Origin: Pseudomonadota bacterium | GTDB taxonomy: Bacteria > Pseudomonadota > Gammaproteobacteria > Burkholderiales > Burkholderiaceae_C | NCBI GenBank assembly: GCA_020161145.1 | Contig: JAIUPQ010000002.1 | Span: 62,001-126,000, forward strand | DNA: 64,000 nt | Direction: 5' to 3' | Shown here: positions 34,703-45,671 of the stretch, one piece after another | Layout of the letters: each line of letters begins with the position of its first letter | How positions within the stretch are numbered: the first letter of the stretch is position 1 | Translations under genes and position numbers: made by a program | Notes under the pieces: model-generated | Seen by the model: the letters and a program-made list of their open reading frames with translations, nothing else | What the model was told of the DNA's origin: nothing | Databases searched by the model: none

Positions 34703-36844
34703 ATGACCCCCACCCTCTGGCCCGATGACGCCCAGCTGCATGCGCTGGCGCAGGGTCGGCATGGCGATGCGTTTGCCATCCTGGGGCCGCACCGCATGAC
34801 CGATGGGCGCTGGCTGCGCCGCGCCTGGTTGCCGGGTGCGCAGGCGGTGGCCGGCATGGTGCGCCACCCGTCGGGGTCGCCGCTGTTTGGCGGCCTGTTC
34901 GGCGCGGACCACGACCCGGCCGCACCGCTGGTCATCACCTGGGGCGACGGCCACGAGCAGGCCTTGCATGACGCCTACCGCTTTGACTCGCAACTGCGCG
35001 AGGCCGACCGCTGGCTGCTGGCCGAGGGCGCCCATCTGCGGCCTTATGAGGCGCTGGGCGCCCACCCGCTGGACGTGGGCGGCGTGGGCGGCGTGCGCTT
35101 CGCCGTCTGGGCGCCCAATGCGCAAGCGGTCAGCGTGGTGGGCGACTTCAACGGCTGGGACGCCACCCGCCACCCCCTGCGCCGCCACCCCGGCGCGGGC
35201 GTGTGGGAGCTGTTCGTGCCGCATGCGGGCGAGGGCGACCGCTACCAGTACGCCGTGCTGGGCGCCGACGGCGTGCGCCGCCTCAAGGCCGACCCCTACG
35301 CGTTCGCCGCCGAGCTGCGGCCCGGCCAGGCCTCGGTGGTGGCGCGGCTGCCGTCCGGCGAACCGCTGGACGCCGCCCGCGCCCGGCGCAGCGCGCCGGA
35401 CGCGCCCATCAGCATCTACGAGGTGCACGCCGGCTCCTGGCGCCGCCGCGCCGATGGCGGCTGGATGGACTGGGACGAGCTAGCCGCCACGCTGCTGCCC
35501 TATGTGGCCGACCAGGGCTTCACCCACCTGGAGCTGCTGCCGCTGCACGAGCACCCGCTGGACGCCTCCTGGGGCTACCAGCCCACGGGCCTGTATGCGC
35601 CCACCGCGCGCTACGGCTCGCCCGCGCAGTTCAAAGCCTTCGTGGCGGCGGCGCATGCGTTAGGCCTCGCGGTCATCCTCGACTGGGTGCCGGCCCACTT
35701 TCCGGCCGACGCCTTTGGCCTGGCGCAGTTCGATGGCACCCACCTGTACGAACACGCCGACCCGCGCCAGGGCTTCCATCCCGACTGGCAGACGCTGATC
35801 TACAACCTGGGCCGCGCCGAGGTGGCCAACTTCTTGCTGGGCAATGCGCTGTACTGGATCGAGCGCTTCGGGGTGGATGGCCTGCGCGTGGACGCCGTGG
35901 CCTCCATGCTTTACCTGGACTACAGCCGCGACCAGGGCCAGTGGGTGCCCAACCCCCAGGGCGGGCGCGAGAACCTGGAAGCCATCGCCTTCCTGCAGCG
36001 GCTCAACGCCACGCTGGGCCACGAGCGGCCCGGTGCCGTGGTCATCGCCGAAGAGTCCACCGCCTTCCCCGGCGTCACCCACCCGGGCGGGCTGGGCTTT
36101 GCCTACAAGTGGAATATGGGCTGGATGAACGACGTGCTGCGCCACCTGGCGCGCGAGTCGGCCCACAGGCTCTGGCACCACGACGAGCTGCGCTTCTCGC
36201 TGATGTATGCCTGGAGCGAGCGCTTCGTGCTGCCGCTCTCGCACGACGAGGTGGTGCACGGCAAGGGCACGCTGCTGACCAAGCTGCCCGGCGATGCCTG
36301 GCAGCGCCGCGCCACGCTGCGCGCGCTGCTGGGCTATATGTGGGCCCATCCGGGCAAGAAGCTGCTGTTCATGGGCGGCGAGTGGGGCGCCACGCACGAA
36401 TGGAGCGAGGCGCGGCAACTGGATTGGGACGAGGCCGCCGCACCCCCCCACGCCGCCATCGCGCGGCTGGTGCGCGACCTCAACCGCGTGCTCACCCACC
36501 ACCCCGCGCTGCACGTGCAGGACACTTCGCCCGAAGGCTTTGCCTGGCTGCGCCACGACGACGCCGAGGCCTCGTTGCTGGCCTTTGCCCGCCAGGCACC
36601 GGGTGAGGCCACGGTGCTGGCCTTGTGCCACTTCACCCCCGTGGTGCGCGCTGGCTACCGGCTGGGCGTGCCGCACGCCGGGCCGTGGCGGCTGCTGCTC
36701 AACTCCGACGACGCCGTCTACGGCGGCAGCGGCGTCCACCCTGGCGCGCTGCCGGTCGAGCCCGTGCCGGCCGACGGCTTTGCCCACTCCCTCGTGCTCA
36801 CCGTGCCGCCGCTGGCCACGGTCTACCTGACCCATGATGCTTGA
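34703..36844 (+). CDS. glgB: 1,4-alpha-glucan (glycogen) branching enzyme
   Basis: A 713-residue GH13 enzyme that forms alpha-1,6 branches. It has two N-terminal beta domains (the second containing VRFAVWAPNAQAVSVVGDFN) and the catalytic barrel with VILDWVPAHFP, DGLRVDAVASML with the nucleophile aspartate, VIAEEST with the acid glutamate, and LSHDEVVHG. The ATG at 34703 follows a short 63-base gap after hepT that must hold the operon promoter. It overlaps glgX by 11 bases. Confidence 0.95.
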   Translation: MTPTLWPDDAQLHALAQGRHGDAFAILGPHRMTDGRWLRRAWLPGAQAVAGMVRHPSGSPLFGGLFGADHDPAAPLVITWGDGHEQALHDAYRFDSQLREADRWLLAEGAHLRPYEALGAHPLDVGGVGGVRFAVWAPNAQAVSVVGDFNGWDATRHPLRRHPGAGVWELFVPHAGEGDRYQYAVLGADGVRRLKADPYAFAAELRPGQASVVARLPSGEPLDAARARRSAPDAPISIYEVHAGSWRRRADGGWMDWDELAATLLPYVADQGFTHLELLPLHEHPLDASWGYQPTGLYAPTARYGSPAQFKAFVAAAHALGLAVILDWVPAHFPADAFGLAQFDGTHLYEHADPRQGFHPDWQTLIYNLGRAEVANFLLGNALYWIERFGVDGLRVDAVASMLYLDYSRDQGQWVPNPQGGRENLEAIAFLQRLNATLGHERPGAVVIAEESTAFPGVTHPGGLGFAYKWNMGWMNDVLRHLARESAHRLWHHDELRFSLMYAWSERFVLPLSHDEVVHGKGTLLTKLPGDAWQRRATLRALLGYMWAHPGKKLLFMGGEWGATHEWSEARQLDWDEAAAPPHAAIARLVRDLNRVLTHHPALHVQDTSPEGFAWLRHDDAEASLLAFARQAPGEATVLALCHFTPVVRAGYRLGVPHAGPWRLLLNSDDAVYGGSGVHPGALPVEPVPADGFAHSLVLTVPPLATVYLTHDA

Positions 36845-38798
36845 GCCTGGCGACCCCCATGCCCTGGGCGCGCAGCGCGCCCCAGGCGGCGTGCGCGTGG
36901 CCGTCTGGGCGCCCGATGCGGCGGCCGTGCACCTGGTGGTGTTCGATGCCACCGGCCAGGCCGAGCAGGCCCGCCATGCGCTCAACCCGGGGCCCGGCGG
37001 CGTCTGGCATGGCGTTCTGCCCTGGCCTGCGGATGCGCCGCTGGTCTACGGCCTGGACGCCGGCGCCGGCCCGATGCTGGACCCCTATGCCCGCCGCGTG
37101 CTGGCCGGCAAGGCCTTGTTGGCGGCCACCGCAGACGCGGTGCTGCCGCCACTGCCGCCGCTGCATCCCGAGCGGCTGGCCGGCCGGCGTGTGATTGCTG
37201 AAGTGCATGCCCGCACCGCCACGTGCCTGCATCCCGGCATCCCCGAGGCGCTGCGCGGCCGCTACGCCGCGCTGGCTCACCCCGTCATGATCGACCACTG
37301 GCGGCGCCTGGGCGTCACCACGCTGGAGCTGCTGCCGCTGGCTCAGCGCCACGACGAGCCGCGCCTGACCGCGCTGGGCCTGACCAACCACTGGGGCTAC
37401 AGCCCGCTGGCCTTCCTGGCCGCCGAGCCGCGCTACGCCCTGGGGCCGGATGCCGACGCCGAGCTGCGCGCCGCCCTGCACGCGCTGCGTCAGGCTGGCT
37501 TCGAGGTGGTGCTGGACGTGGTCTTCAACCACACCGCCGAGCTCGACGCCGCCGGCCCGCTGCTGGCCTGGCGTGGGCTGGCCGCGCGGCGCTACTACCG
37601 CCATGACGCCCAGGGCGCGCTGGCCGACTGGAGCGGCTGCGGCAACAGCCTCAACCTGGCCGAGCCCATGGTGCTGCGGCTGGTGCTGGATGCGCTGCGG
37701 CACTGGATGACGCACTTTGGCGTCAGCGGCTTTCGCTTCGACCTGGCCACCACCTTGGGGCGCGGGCGGGACGGCGACTTCGACGCCCACCACGCCTTCT
37801 TCACGGCGCTGCGCACCGACCCGCTGCTGACCCGTGCGCTGCTGATTGCCGAGCCCTGGGACCTGGGGCCCCAGGGGCACCGCGCCGGCCAGTTTCCGCC
37901 CGGCTGGCTGGAGTGGAACGACGCCGCGCGCGACGCCATCCGCGCCTACTGGCTGGCGCCGCAAGACCGCCGCGCCACCCGCGCCGAGCTGGCGCAGCGG
38001 CTGGCCGGCTCCCACGAGCGCTTTGGCCGCCAAGGCCGCGCCCCCACCGAGGGCGTCAACTACGTCACCGCCCACGACGGCTTCACGCTGCGCGACCTGG
38101 TCAGCTTCGATCGGCGTCACAACGCCGCCAACGGCGAGAGCGGCCGCGACGGCCACGCCGACAACCTGAGCTGGAATGCCGGCATCGAGGGCGAGACCGC
38201 CGACGCCGCCGTGCGCGCCCGCCGCGCACGGCTGCAGCGGGCGCTGCTGGCCACGCTGGTGCTGGCGCGCGGCACGCCCATGCTGCTGGCCGGCGACGAG
38301 ATCGGCCACAGCCAGCGCGGCAACAACAACGCCTATTGCCAGGACAACGCCACCACCTGGCTGGCCTGGCCGCAGGCCGACGCGGCGCTGCTGGCCTTCC
38401 TCCAGCGGGCGCTGCGGCTGCGCGCGGCCACCCCGTTGCTGCGCGGCGCCACCTGGCTGACCGGCCGCGCCAACGCCAGCGGCCTGCCCGACGTGGTCTG
38501 GGCCCTGCCCGATGGCAAGGCCCCCGCCGTGGCCGACTGGCATGCCCACCAGGCGCGCGCGCTGCGCGTCACCTGGGCCGGCGACGACGGCCTGCAGCTG
38601 ATGCTGCTGACCAACCCGCACGACCACGCCGTGGCCTTTGCCTGGCCGGCGGGCGACTGGACGCTGTGGCTGGACGGGCGCGCGCCGGCCGATTCGCCCA
38701 CCGAGGCCACCGCCCTGGACGGGTTGCGCTGGCTGCCCGCGCACACCTTGCAACTCTGGGGCAGTCGCGCCCCGCCGCTGGAGGAGACCCCATCATGA
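36834..38798 (+). CDS. glgX: Glycogen debranching enzyme
   Basis: A 654-residue GH13_11-type debranching enzyme that cleaves alpha-1,6 links in glycogen chains shortened by GlgP. It has an N-terminal CBM48 domain ([20 protein letters not shown]) and a catalytic barrel with [26 protein letters not shown] with the nucleophile, LIAEPWDLG with the acid and [17 protein letters not shown] codons at 36834 and 36837 are both possible starts. The stop overlaps the glgC start by four bases. Confidence 0.93.
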   Translation: MMLEPGDPHALGAQRAPGGVRVAVWAPDAAAVHLVVFDATGQAEQARHALNPGPGGVWHGVLPWPADAPLVYGLDAGAGPMLDPYARRVLAGKALLAATADAVLPPLPPLHPERLAGRRVIAEVHARTATCLHPGIPEALRGRYAALAHPVMIDHWRRLGVTTLELLPLAQRHDEPRLTALGLTNHWGYSPLAFLAAEPRYALGPDADAELRAALHALRQAGFEVVLDVVFNHTAELDAAGPLLAWRGLAARRYYRHDAQGALADWSGCGNSLNLAEPMVLRLVLDALRHWMTHFGVSGFRFDLATTLGRGRDGDFDAHHAFFTALRTDPLLTRALLIAEPWDLGPQGHRAGQFPPGWLEWNDAARDAIRAYWLAPQDRRATRAELAQRLAGSHERFGRQGRAPTEGVNYVTAHDGFTLRDLVSFDRRHNAANGESGRDGHADNLSWNAGIEGETADAAVRARRARLQRALLATLVLARGTPMLLAGDEIGHSQRGNNNAYCQDNATTWLAWPQADAALLAFLQRALRLRAATPLLRGATWLTGRANASGLPDVVWALPDGKAPAVADWHAHQARALRVTWAGDDGLQLMLLTNPHDHAVAFAWPAGDWTLWLDGRAPADSPTEATALDGLRWLPAHTLQLWGSRAPPLEETPS

Positions 38799-40057
38799 CG
38801 TCCGCCATCGACAGCCGCGCCCTGGCGCGGCGCACCTACACGCTGGTGCTGGCCGGTGGCCGGGGCTCGCGGCTGGAGGCGCTGACCGACGAGCGCGCCA
38901 AACCGGCCGTCTACTTCGGCGGCAAGTTCCGCATCATCGACTTCGCCCTCTCCAACTGCCTGAACTCGGGGCTGCGGCGCATCGGCGTGGTGACGCAGTA
39001 CAAGTCGCACTCGCTGCTGCGCCACCTCCAGCGCGGCTGGAGTTTTCTGCGCAACGAGATGAACGAGTTCATCGACCTGCTGCCGGCCCAGCAGCGCGTG
39101 AGCGAGACCGACTGGTACCGCGGCACGGCCGACGCCATCTGGCAGAACCTGGACATCATTCGCGGCGCCGCGCCCACCGACTATGTGGTGGTGCTGGCCG
39201 GCGACCACATCTACAAGATGGACTACGCGCTGATGCTGGCCGACCACGCCCGCAGCGGCCTGGGCGTGACCGTGGGCTGCATCGAGGTGCCGCGCGAGGA
39301 GGCGCGGGGCTTCGGCGTCATGGCCGTGGACGCGGCGCGGCGCATCAGCGCCTTCGTCGAGAAGCCGGCCGACCCGCCCGCCATGCCGGGCCGGCCTGAC
39401 CGGGCGCTCGCCAGCATGGGCATCTACGTCTTCAGCGCGCCCTATCTGTACCGGCTGCTGGACGAGGACGCGGCCAATGCCGACTCCAGCCACGACTTCG
39501 GCAAAGACCTGATCCCGCGCGCCGTGGCCGAGGGCCAGGCGCAGGCCCATCCGTTCGGCCTCTCGGCCATCGCCAACCCGCCGTACTCGGAGCCCTATTG
39601 GCGCGACGTGGGCACGGTGGACGCCTACTGGGCGGCCAACCTCGACCTGGCCTCGACCACGCCCGAGCTCAACATGTACGACCGCGACTGGCCGATCTGG
39701 ACCTACCAGGAGCAGCTGCCGCCCGCCAAGTTCGTGCACGACGAAGACGGCCGGCGCGGCATGGCCATCGAGAGCCTGGTCTCGGGCGGCTGCATCATCT
39801 CGGGCGCGCAAGTGGTGCACTCGGTGCTGTTCTCCAGCGTGCTGGTGCGCTCGTACAGCCAGGTGGCGCACAGCGTGGTGCTGCCGGGCGTGCAGATCCA
39901 GCGCCGCTGCCGCGTGCGCAACGCCGTCATCGACCGCGGCTGCCTCATTCCCGAGGGCCTGGTCATCGGCGAGGATGCCGAGGCCGACGCGGCGCGCTTT
40001 CACCGCAGCGCGGGCGGCGTGGTGCTGGTCACCCGCGCCATGCTGGAGCGCCTGTGA
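38795..40057 (+). CDS. glgC: Glucose-1-phosphate adenylyltransferase
   Basis: A 420-residue enzyme making ADP-glucose from glucose-1-phosphate and ATP, the committed step of glycogen synthesis. The nucleotide-binding motif is [20 protein letters not shown] near residue 20. The substrate site contains GDHIYKMDY near residue 135 and FVEKPADPP near residue 189, and the C-terminus is a left-handed beta helix. An allosteric-type arginine is in RGSR. It overlaps glgX and glgA by four bases each, so the middle of the operon is translationally coupled. Confidence 0.95.
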   Translation: MTSAIDSRALARRTYTLVLAGGRGSRLEALTDERAKPAVYFGGKFRIIDFALSNCLNSGLRRIGVVTQYKSHSLLRHLQRGWSFLRNEMNEFIDLLPAQQRVSETDWYRGTADAIWQNLDIIRGAAPTDYVVVLAGDHIYKMDYALMLADHARSGLGVTVGCIEVPREEARGFGVMAVDAARRISAFVEKPADPPAMPGRPDRALASMGIYVFSAPYLYRLLDEDAANADSSHDFGKDLIPRAVAEGQAQAHPFGLSAIANPPYSEPYWRDVGTVDAYWAANLDLASTTPELNMYDRDWPIWTYQEQLPPAKFVHDEDGRRGMAIESLVSGGCIISGAQVVHSVLFSSVLVRSYSQVAHSVVLPGVQIQRRCRVRNAVIDRGCLIPEGLVIGEDAEADAARFHRSAGGVVLVTRAMLERL

Positions 40058-41505
40058 AGGTGCTGCAAGTCTGCGCGGAAATCTTTCCGCTGCTCAAGAC
40101 CGGTGGCCTGGCCGACGTGGCCGGCGCGCTGCCCGCCGCGCTGACGGCGGCCGGTGCCGAGCCGCGTGTGCTGCTGCCGGGCTTTGCGCCCATCCTGGAC
40201 GGGCTCAAGAACGCCGACCACGTGGCCGACCTGGCGCCGCACGGTGCCGTGCCCGGCGCGCGGCTGCTGTATGGCGAGCTGCCGGCGGCCCAGGCCTGGG
40301 CCTACGTCATCGACGCTCCGGCGCTCTACCTGCGCGACGGCGGCCCCTATGCTGACGCCCACCAGCAACCCTACGCCGACAACCACCTGCGCTTTGCCCG
40401 CCTGGGCTGGGCAGCGGCCGAGCTGGCGGCGGGGGCCGACGCCTACTGGCGCCCGGCGGTGGTGCACGCCCACGACTGGCACGCCGGCCTCGCGCCCGCC
40501 TGTCTGCGGGCCGGGCCGGCGGCGGCGGTGCCCAGCCTCTACACCGTGCACAACCTGGCCTACCAAGGCCAGTTCGACGCCCGCCACTTCGCCGAGCTGG
40601 GCCTGCCGCCGGGGTTTTTCAACGTGCACGGGCTGGAGGCCTACGGCCAGCTCAACTTCATGAAGGCCGGGCTCTACTTTGCCGACCGGCTCTCCACCGT
40701 CAGCCCCAGCTATGCGCACGAGATTCAGCAGCCCGAGCAGGGCATGGGGCTGGACGGCCTGCTGGCTGCGCGGGCCGGGGTGTTGCACGGCATCTTGAAC
40801 GGCGTGGATGACACCGTCTGGAACCCGGCCACCGACGCCCACATCGCTGCCCCCTTCAGCGCCGACAAGCCGGCCGGCAAGGCGCGCTGCAAGGCCGACC
40901 TGCAGGCGCGGCTGGGGCTGGCGGCCGATGCGCGCGCGCTGCTGTTCATCGTCGTCAGCCGCCTGACCGAGCAAAAAGGCTTGCCGCTGGTGCTGGGCGT
41001 GGTGGACGAGATCGTGGCGCGCGGTGGCCAGTTCGCGCTGCTGGGCGAGGGCGATGCGGTGCTGCAGGCCGCATTCACCGCGCTGGCCGCGCGCCACCCC
41101 GGCCGCGTGGCCGTGCAATTGGGTTATGACGAGGCCCAGGCGCACCGGCTGATTGCCGGGGCCGACGTCATCATGGTGCCCTCGCGCTTCGAGCCCTGCG
41201 GCCTGACCCAGCTCTACGGCCTGGCCTATGGCACGCTGCCGCTGGTGCGCCGCGTGGGCGGGCTGGCCGACACCGTGACCGACGCCGCGCTGGAAAACCT
41301 GGCCGACGGCAGTGCCACGGGCTTCGTCTTTGAGACCTTTGACACGGCCGGGCTGCGCGCGGGCATACGGCGCGCCTTCGCCCTGGCCGATATGCGAGGC
41401 CAGTGGCGCCGCGTGCAGCGCCAGGCCATGCGCCAGCATCACGACTGGGCGCAGGCCGCGCACGCCTACCTGGACCTGTACCGACTGATGACCCACGAGC
41501 GCTGA
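40054..41505 (+). CDS. glgA: Glycogen synthase (ADP-glucose)
   Basis: A 483-residue GT5 glycosyltransferase starting with GTG at 40054 ([20 protein letters not shown]). The K-T-G-G-L motif binds ADP-glucose, [13 protein letters not shown] is the conserved DWH region, and the C-terminal half has [12 protein letters not shown] and the E-x7-E motif around [20 protein letters not shown]. It overlaps the glgC stop by four bases and its own stop abuts the glgP start. Confidence 0.95.
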   Translation: MKVLQVCAEIFPLLKTGGLADVAGALPAALTAAGAEPRVLLPGFAPILDGLKNADHVADLAPHGAVPGARLLYGELPAAQAWAYVIDAPALYLRDGGPYADAHQQPYADNHLRFARLGWAAAELAAGADAYWRPAVVHAHDWHAGLAPACLRAGPAAAVPSLYTVHNLAYQGQFDARHFAELGLPPGFFNVHGLEAYGQLNFMKAGLYFADRLSTVSPSYAHEIQQPEQGMGLDGLLAARAGVLHGILNGVDDTVWNPATDAHIAAPFSADKPAGKARCKADLQARLGLAADARALLFIVVSRLTEQKGLPLVLGVVDEIVARGGQFALLGEGDAVLQAAFTALAARHPGRVAVQLGYDEAQAHRLIAGADVIMVPSRFEPCGLTQLYGLAYGTLPLVRRVGGLADTVTDAALENLADGSATGFVFETFDTAGLRAGIRRAFALADMRGQWRRVQRQAMRQHHDWAQAAHAYLDLYRLMTHER

Positions 41506-43944
<2,439 letters not shown>

Positions 43945-43967
43945 CGCATGCCAGAATCTTCGCCTTC

Positions 43968-44006
43968 GCCGCCGTAGTTCAATGGATAGAACGGGGACCT
44001 CCTAAG
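43968..44006 (+). pseudogene. 5' half of chromosomal tRNA-Arg(CCT), split by the integrated element
   Basis: The sequence GCCGCCGTAGTTCAATGG and onward gives an acceptor 5' strand, D-arm, anticodon 5' stem (GGGAC) and loop CTCCTAA with anticodon CCT at 44001-44003. After CCTCCTAAG the tRNA stops: the following bases (CGATTCCAGAGGG) do not pair with the anticodon stem and there is no T-arm. The matching 3' half is found at 55303-55347. The original tRNA can be rebuilt only by joining these two pieces at the 9-bp core, so the gene is inactive in this state. Confidence 0.9.
43998..44006 (+). repeat. attL core (CCTCCTAAG)
   Basis: Nine-base identity with 55303-55311, located at the anticodon loop of tRNA-Arg(CCT). 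Host tRNA sequence lies to the left and element sequence to the right. Strand exchange most likely takes place within these bases. Confidence 0.88.
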
Positions 44007-44028
44007 CGATTCCAGAGGGCGAAACGCA

Positions 44029-44038
44029 ACACCTAAGT
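44029..44038 (+). repeat. Arm-type repeat at left end (ACACCTAAGT)
   Basis: The ten bases ACACCTAAGT recur in the same orientation at 55255-55264 near the right end. Together with the TGGAACAAATTTG pair they are candidates for integrase or excisionase arm sites. The evidence is repetition and position only. Confidence 0.5.
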
Positions 44039-44103
44039 TGTTGATTTTTAATGGATTGGATGCTCTGCAATCCTCTGAAATCCACCTTGTTCCAACCCAC
44101 TCG

Positions 44104-44116
44104 TGGAACAAATTTG
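44104..44116 (+). repeat. Arm-type repeat at left end (TGGAACAAATTTG)
   Basis: Thirteen bases identical to 55212-55224, in the same orientation, 98 bases inside the left core. Tyrosine integrases of this type bind short repeated arm sites on both sides of the core, so this is a candidate integrase arm site. Confidence 0.55.
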
Positions 44117-44153
44117 ACACTGGAAACAGAGGAAGACGGAGCTCAGAAACGAC

Positions 44154-44181
44154 AACAGGTAGCCACTGGCTACCTGTTTTT
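44154..44181 (+). terminator. Rho-independent terminator between attL and element tRNA
   Basis: An 11-bp perfect stem (AACAGGTAGCC with GGCTACCTGTT) with loop ACT is followed by a run of T on the plus strand. It would stop transcription entering from the interrupted tRNA-Arg promoter before it reaches the element genes. Confidence 0.85.
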
Positions 44182-44199
44182 GCTTGTGCTGTCAAATTG

Positions 44200-44274
44200 T
44201 GGCGTCCCCACCAGGAATCGAACCTGGATCTGATTCTTAGGAGGAACCTGTTCTATCCATTGAACTACAGGGAC
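44200..44274 (-). tRNA. Complete tRNA-Arg(CCT) carried by the element
   Basis: The minus strand folds as a full tRNA: acceptor GTCCCTG/TGGGGAC (with G-T pairs), D-arm GTTCAATGGATAGAAC, anticodon stem GGTTC/GAATC around loop CTCCTAA (anticodon CCT at 44239-44241), T-arm with GGTTCGATTCC, and an encoded CCA. It differs from the split host gene in both acceptor strands, the anticodon stem and the T-stem, so it is not a simple duplicate of that gene. It shares the CCTCCTAAG loop sequence. It probably replaces the function lost by integration. Confidence 0.92.
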
Positions 44275-44286
44275 ACGCAGCCCGCT

Positions 44287-44316
44287 ACTATAGCAGCAGC
44301 ATAGGGTCTTAGACAA
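44287..44316 (-). promoter_or_regulatory. Promoter of the element tRNA-Arg(CCT)
   Basis: On the minus strand a TTGTCT -35 box (44311-44316) and a TATAGT -10 box (44287-44292) are 18 bases apart, 12 bases before the first tRNA base. The spacing and position fit a sigma-70 tRNA promoter. Confidence 0.7.
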
Positions 44317-44331
44317 GAAAACGGATAAGAG

Positions 44332-44787
44332 ATGGTAGATCAGCAACTGATTGATTATTTGAAGGAAAGAACCAAAGGCAAGTTGCTCATGTCGCCTGAA
44401 CAACTGGCTGAAGAAATTGGCATACCTTCAAAACAGCAATCCAAGCTCAGGAAGGAAGGCAGGTTTCCTATACCCTTCAAGAACATAGGCAGGCTGGTCT
44501 ACTACTCTATCTATGACGTGGCTAACTTCCTGCTCAATGGCGAGACTGCACCAGCCAAAGAGCCTCCAGAAGAAGCACCAGCAGCAGCCCCACCTAAGAA
44601 GAAGACGGTCAAGAACACTGCACCAGTGCAGGACTTGTCCCATATCTTCATGCTCAGAGCCTTTGCACAGTCTTTAGAAGACCGTGCTACTGCTATGCTT
44701 TCTTTGGCGGAGAACTTGAAAGACTATGCCAACAAGAAGGAAATGATGGAAAGCTTTGCTGAGAAGTTTCCAGCAAAAGGATATTAA
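44332..44787 (+). CDS. Excisionase-like HTH protein
   Basis: A 151-residue protein. Residues about 20 to 65 (MSPEQLAEEIGIPSKQQSKL then PIPFKNIGRLVYYSIYDVAN) look like an AlpA/excisionase-type winged helix. A proline- and alanine-rich linker follows at about 68 to 92, then a helical C-terminal region. The gene is the first protein gene inside the left end, diverging from the element tRNA, a common position for a recombination directionality factor. It could instead be a replication or transcription regulator. No close family is recognised. Confidence 0.6.
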   Translation: MVDQQLIDYLKERTKGKLLMSPEQLAEEIGIPSKQQSKLRKEGRFPIPFKNIGRLVYYSIYDVANFLLNGETAPAKEPPEEAPAAAPPKKKTVKNTAPVQDLSHIFMLRAFAQSLEDRATAMLSLAENLKDYANKKEMMESFAEKFPAKGY

Positions 44788-44893
44788 GAAGTTGATTTCA
44801 CATGAAATCGGCACAATAAGCACCATTCTATCCGCTGTACAATTTTGACGCATTTTGGTACACTTTGGGCCCCTTGTTGCACCAGAGAAAGTT

Positions 44894-45643
44894 ATGCGGA
44901 GAGATTGCGAAGAGTTTATTGCTAACGAATTCCGCTCTTGTGTTCAAAACACAATCATGCGATTAGCTGCTGAAGACACCTATCGCCCTTTCCATAGTGC
45001 CCTACTGTCAGAGCAAGCCTTGTTCTGGAGTAGATTTGAGCGATCTTTCAGCACTTCTTTCGGGCAACGAGTCATTGAGAAGATATCTCAAGCTGCTGCG
45101 ATAGCTGGTGGAGCCGACGAAGCTATAAATCAAATGGCTACTATAGTCAGCCTTCCAGCTTCCCAGCTAAATGCTATTGAAGATCATGTTTCAGGTTTAC
45201 GCACAGGGACAAGATTAGCCAATTGGCATTCTGATATAGCAGATCTTTCATCCGTCATTCCTCAAGGAGAACAATATCAAATCAGAGTTATATCTGACTT
45301 GTATTGGAGGAAGAACGGCATCAACAACTACATGAGCATCAAAACGGTCAAACCAAACATTGACCAAACAGCCGAAGCTAAACGCGACTTATTGAAGCTC
45401 AAGCTTGCTGACCCCACAGCCAATGTCTATTATGGACTTTACTACAACCCGTATGGCGAGAGCAAGCTTGATTATGCATGGAGCCCACCAAAGAACATCT
45501 TCAATTTCAACACTGATCCATGCATCCTGATCGGCAGAGAATATTGGGATACTTTGGGAGGAGCCGGATTTTACGAAGAAGTTCTTGCAATAGCTGCCAG
45601 AGTTGGAGAAGACACAAGATTGTCTTTACAAAATTTGCGATAA
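44894..45643 (+). CDS. TdeIII-family type II restriction endonuclease
   Basis: A 249-residue enzyme with the order of conserved segments seen in TdeIII-type endonucleases: PFHSALLSEQALFWSRFERS, the catalytic region RVISDLYWRKNG then SIKTVKPNIDQT, YYGLYYNPYGESKLDYAWS and ILIGREYWDTLGGAGFYEE. TdeIII itself cuts GGNCC, so the same or a related site is likely but not shown. In the catalytic region the D...E-x-K pattern appears as D...S-x-K, so the exact metal ligands need care. ATG at 44894 is preferred to an in-frame TTG at 44855. The gene converges on its methyltransferase partner, with a shared terminator between. Confidence 0.88.
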   Translation: MRRDCEEFIANEFRSCVQNTIMRLAAEDTYRPFHSALLSEQALFWSRFERSFSTSFGQRVIEKISQAAAIAGGADEAINQMATIVSLPASQLNAIEDHVSGLRTGTRLANWHSDIADLSSVIPQGEQYQIRVISDLYWRKNGINNYMSIKTVKPNIDQTAEAKRDLLKLKLADPTANVYYGLYYNPYGESKLDYAWSPPKNIFNFNTDPCILIGREYWDTLGGAGFYEEVLAIAARVGEDTRLSLQNLR

Positions 45644-45644
45644 G

Positions 45645-45668
45645 AAATGGCCCCATTGGGGCCATTTT
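45645..45668. terminator. Bidirectional terminator between restriction and methylation genes
   Basis: A perfect 10-bp stem (AAATGGCCCC with GGGGCCATTT, loop ATT) lies between the convergent stop codons, with A-rich and T-rich sides allowing use in both directions. Each arm contains GGCCC or GGGCC, which match GGNCC, the site of TdeIII. Confidence 0.85.
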
Positions 45669-45671
45669 AAT

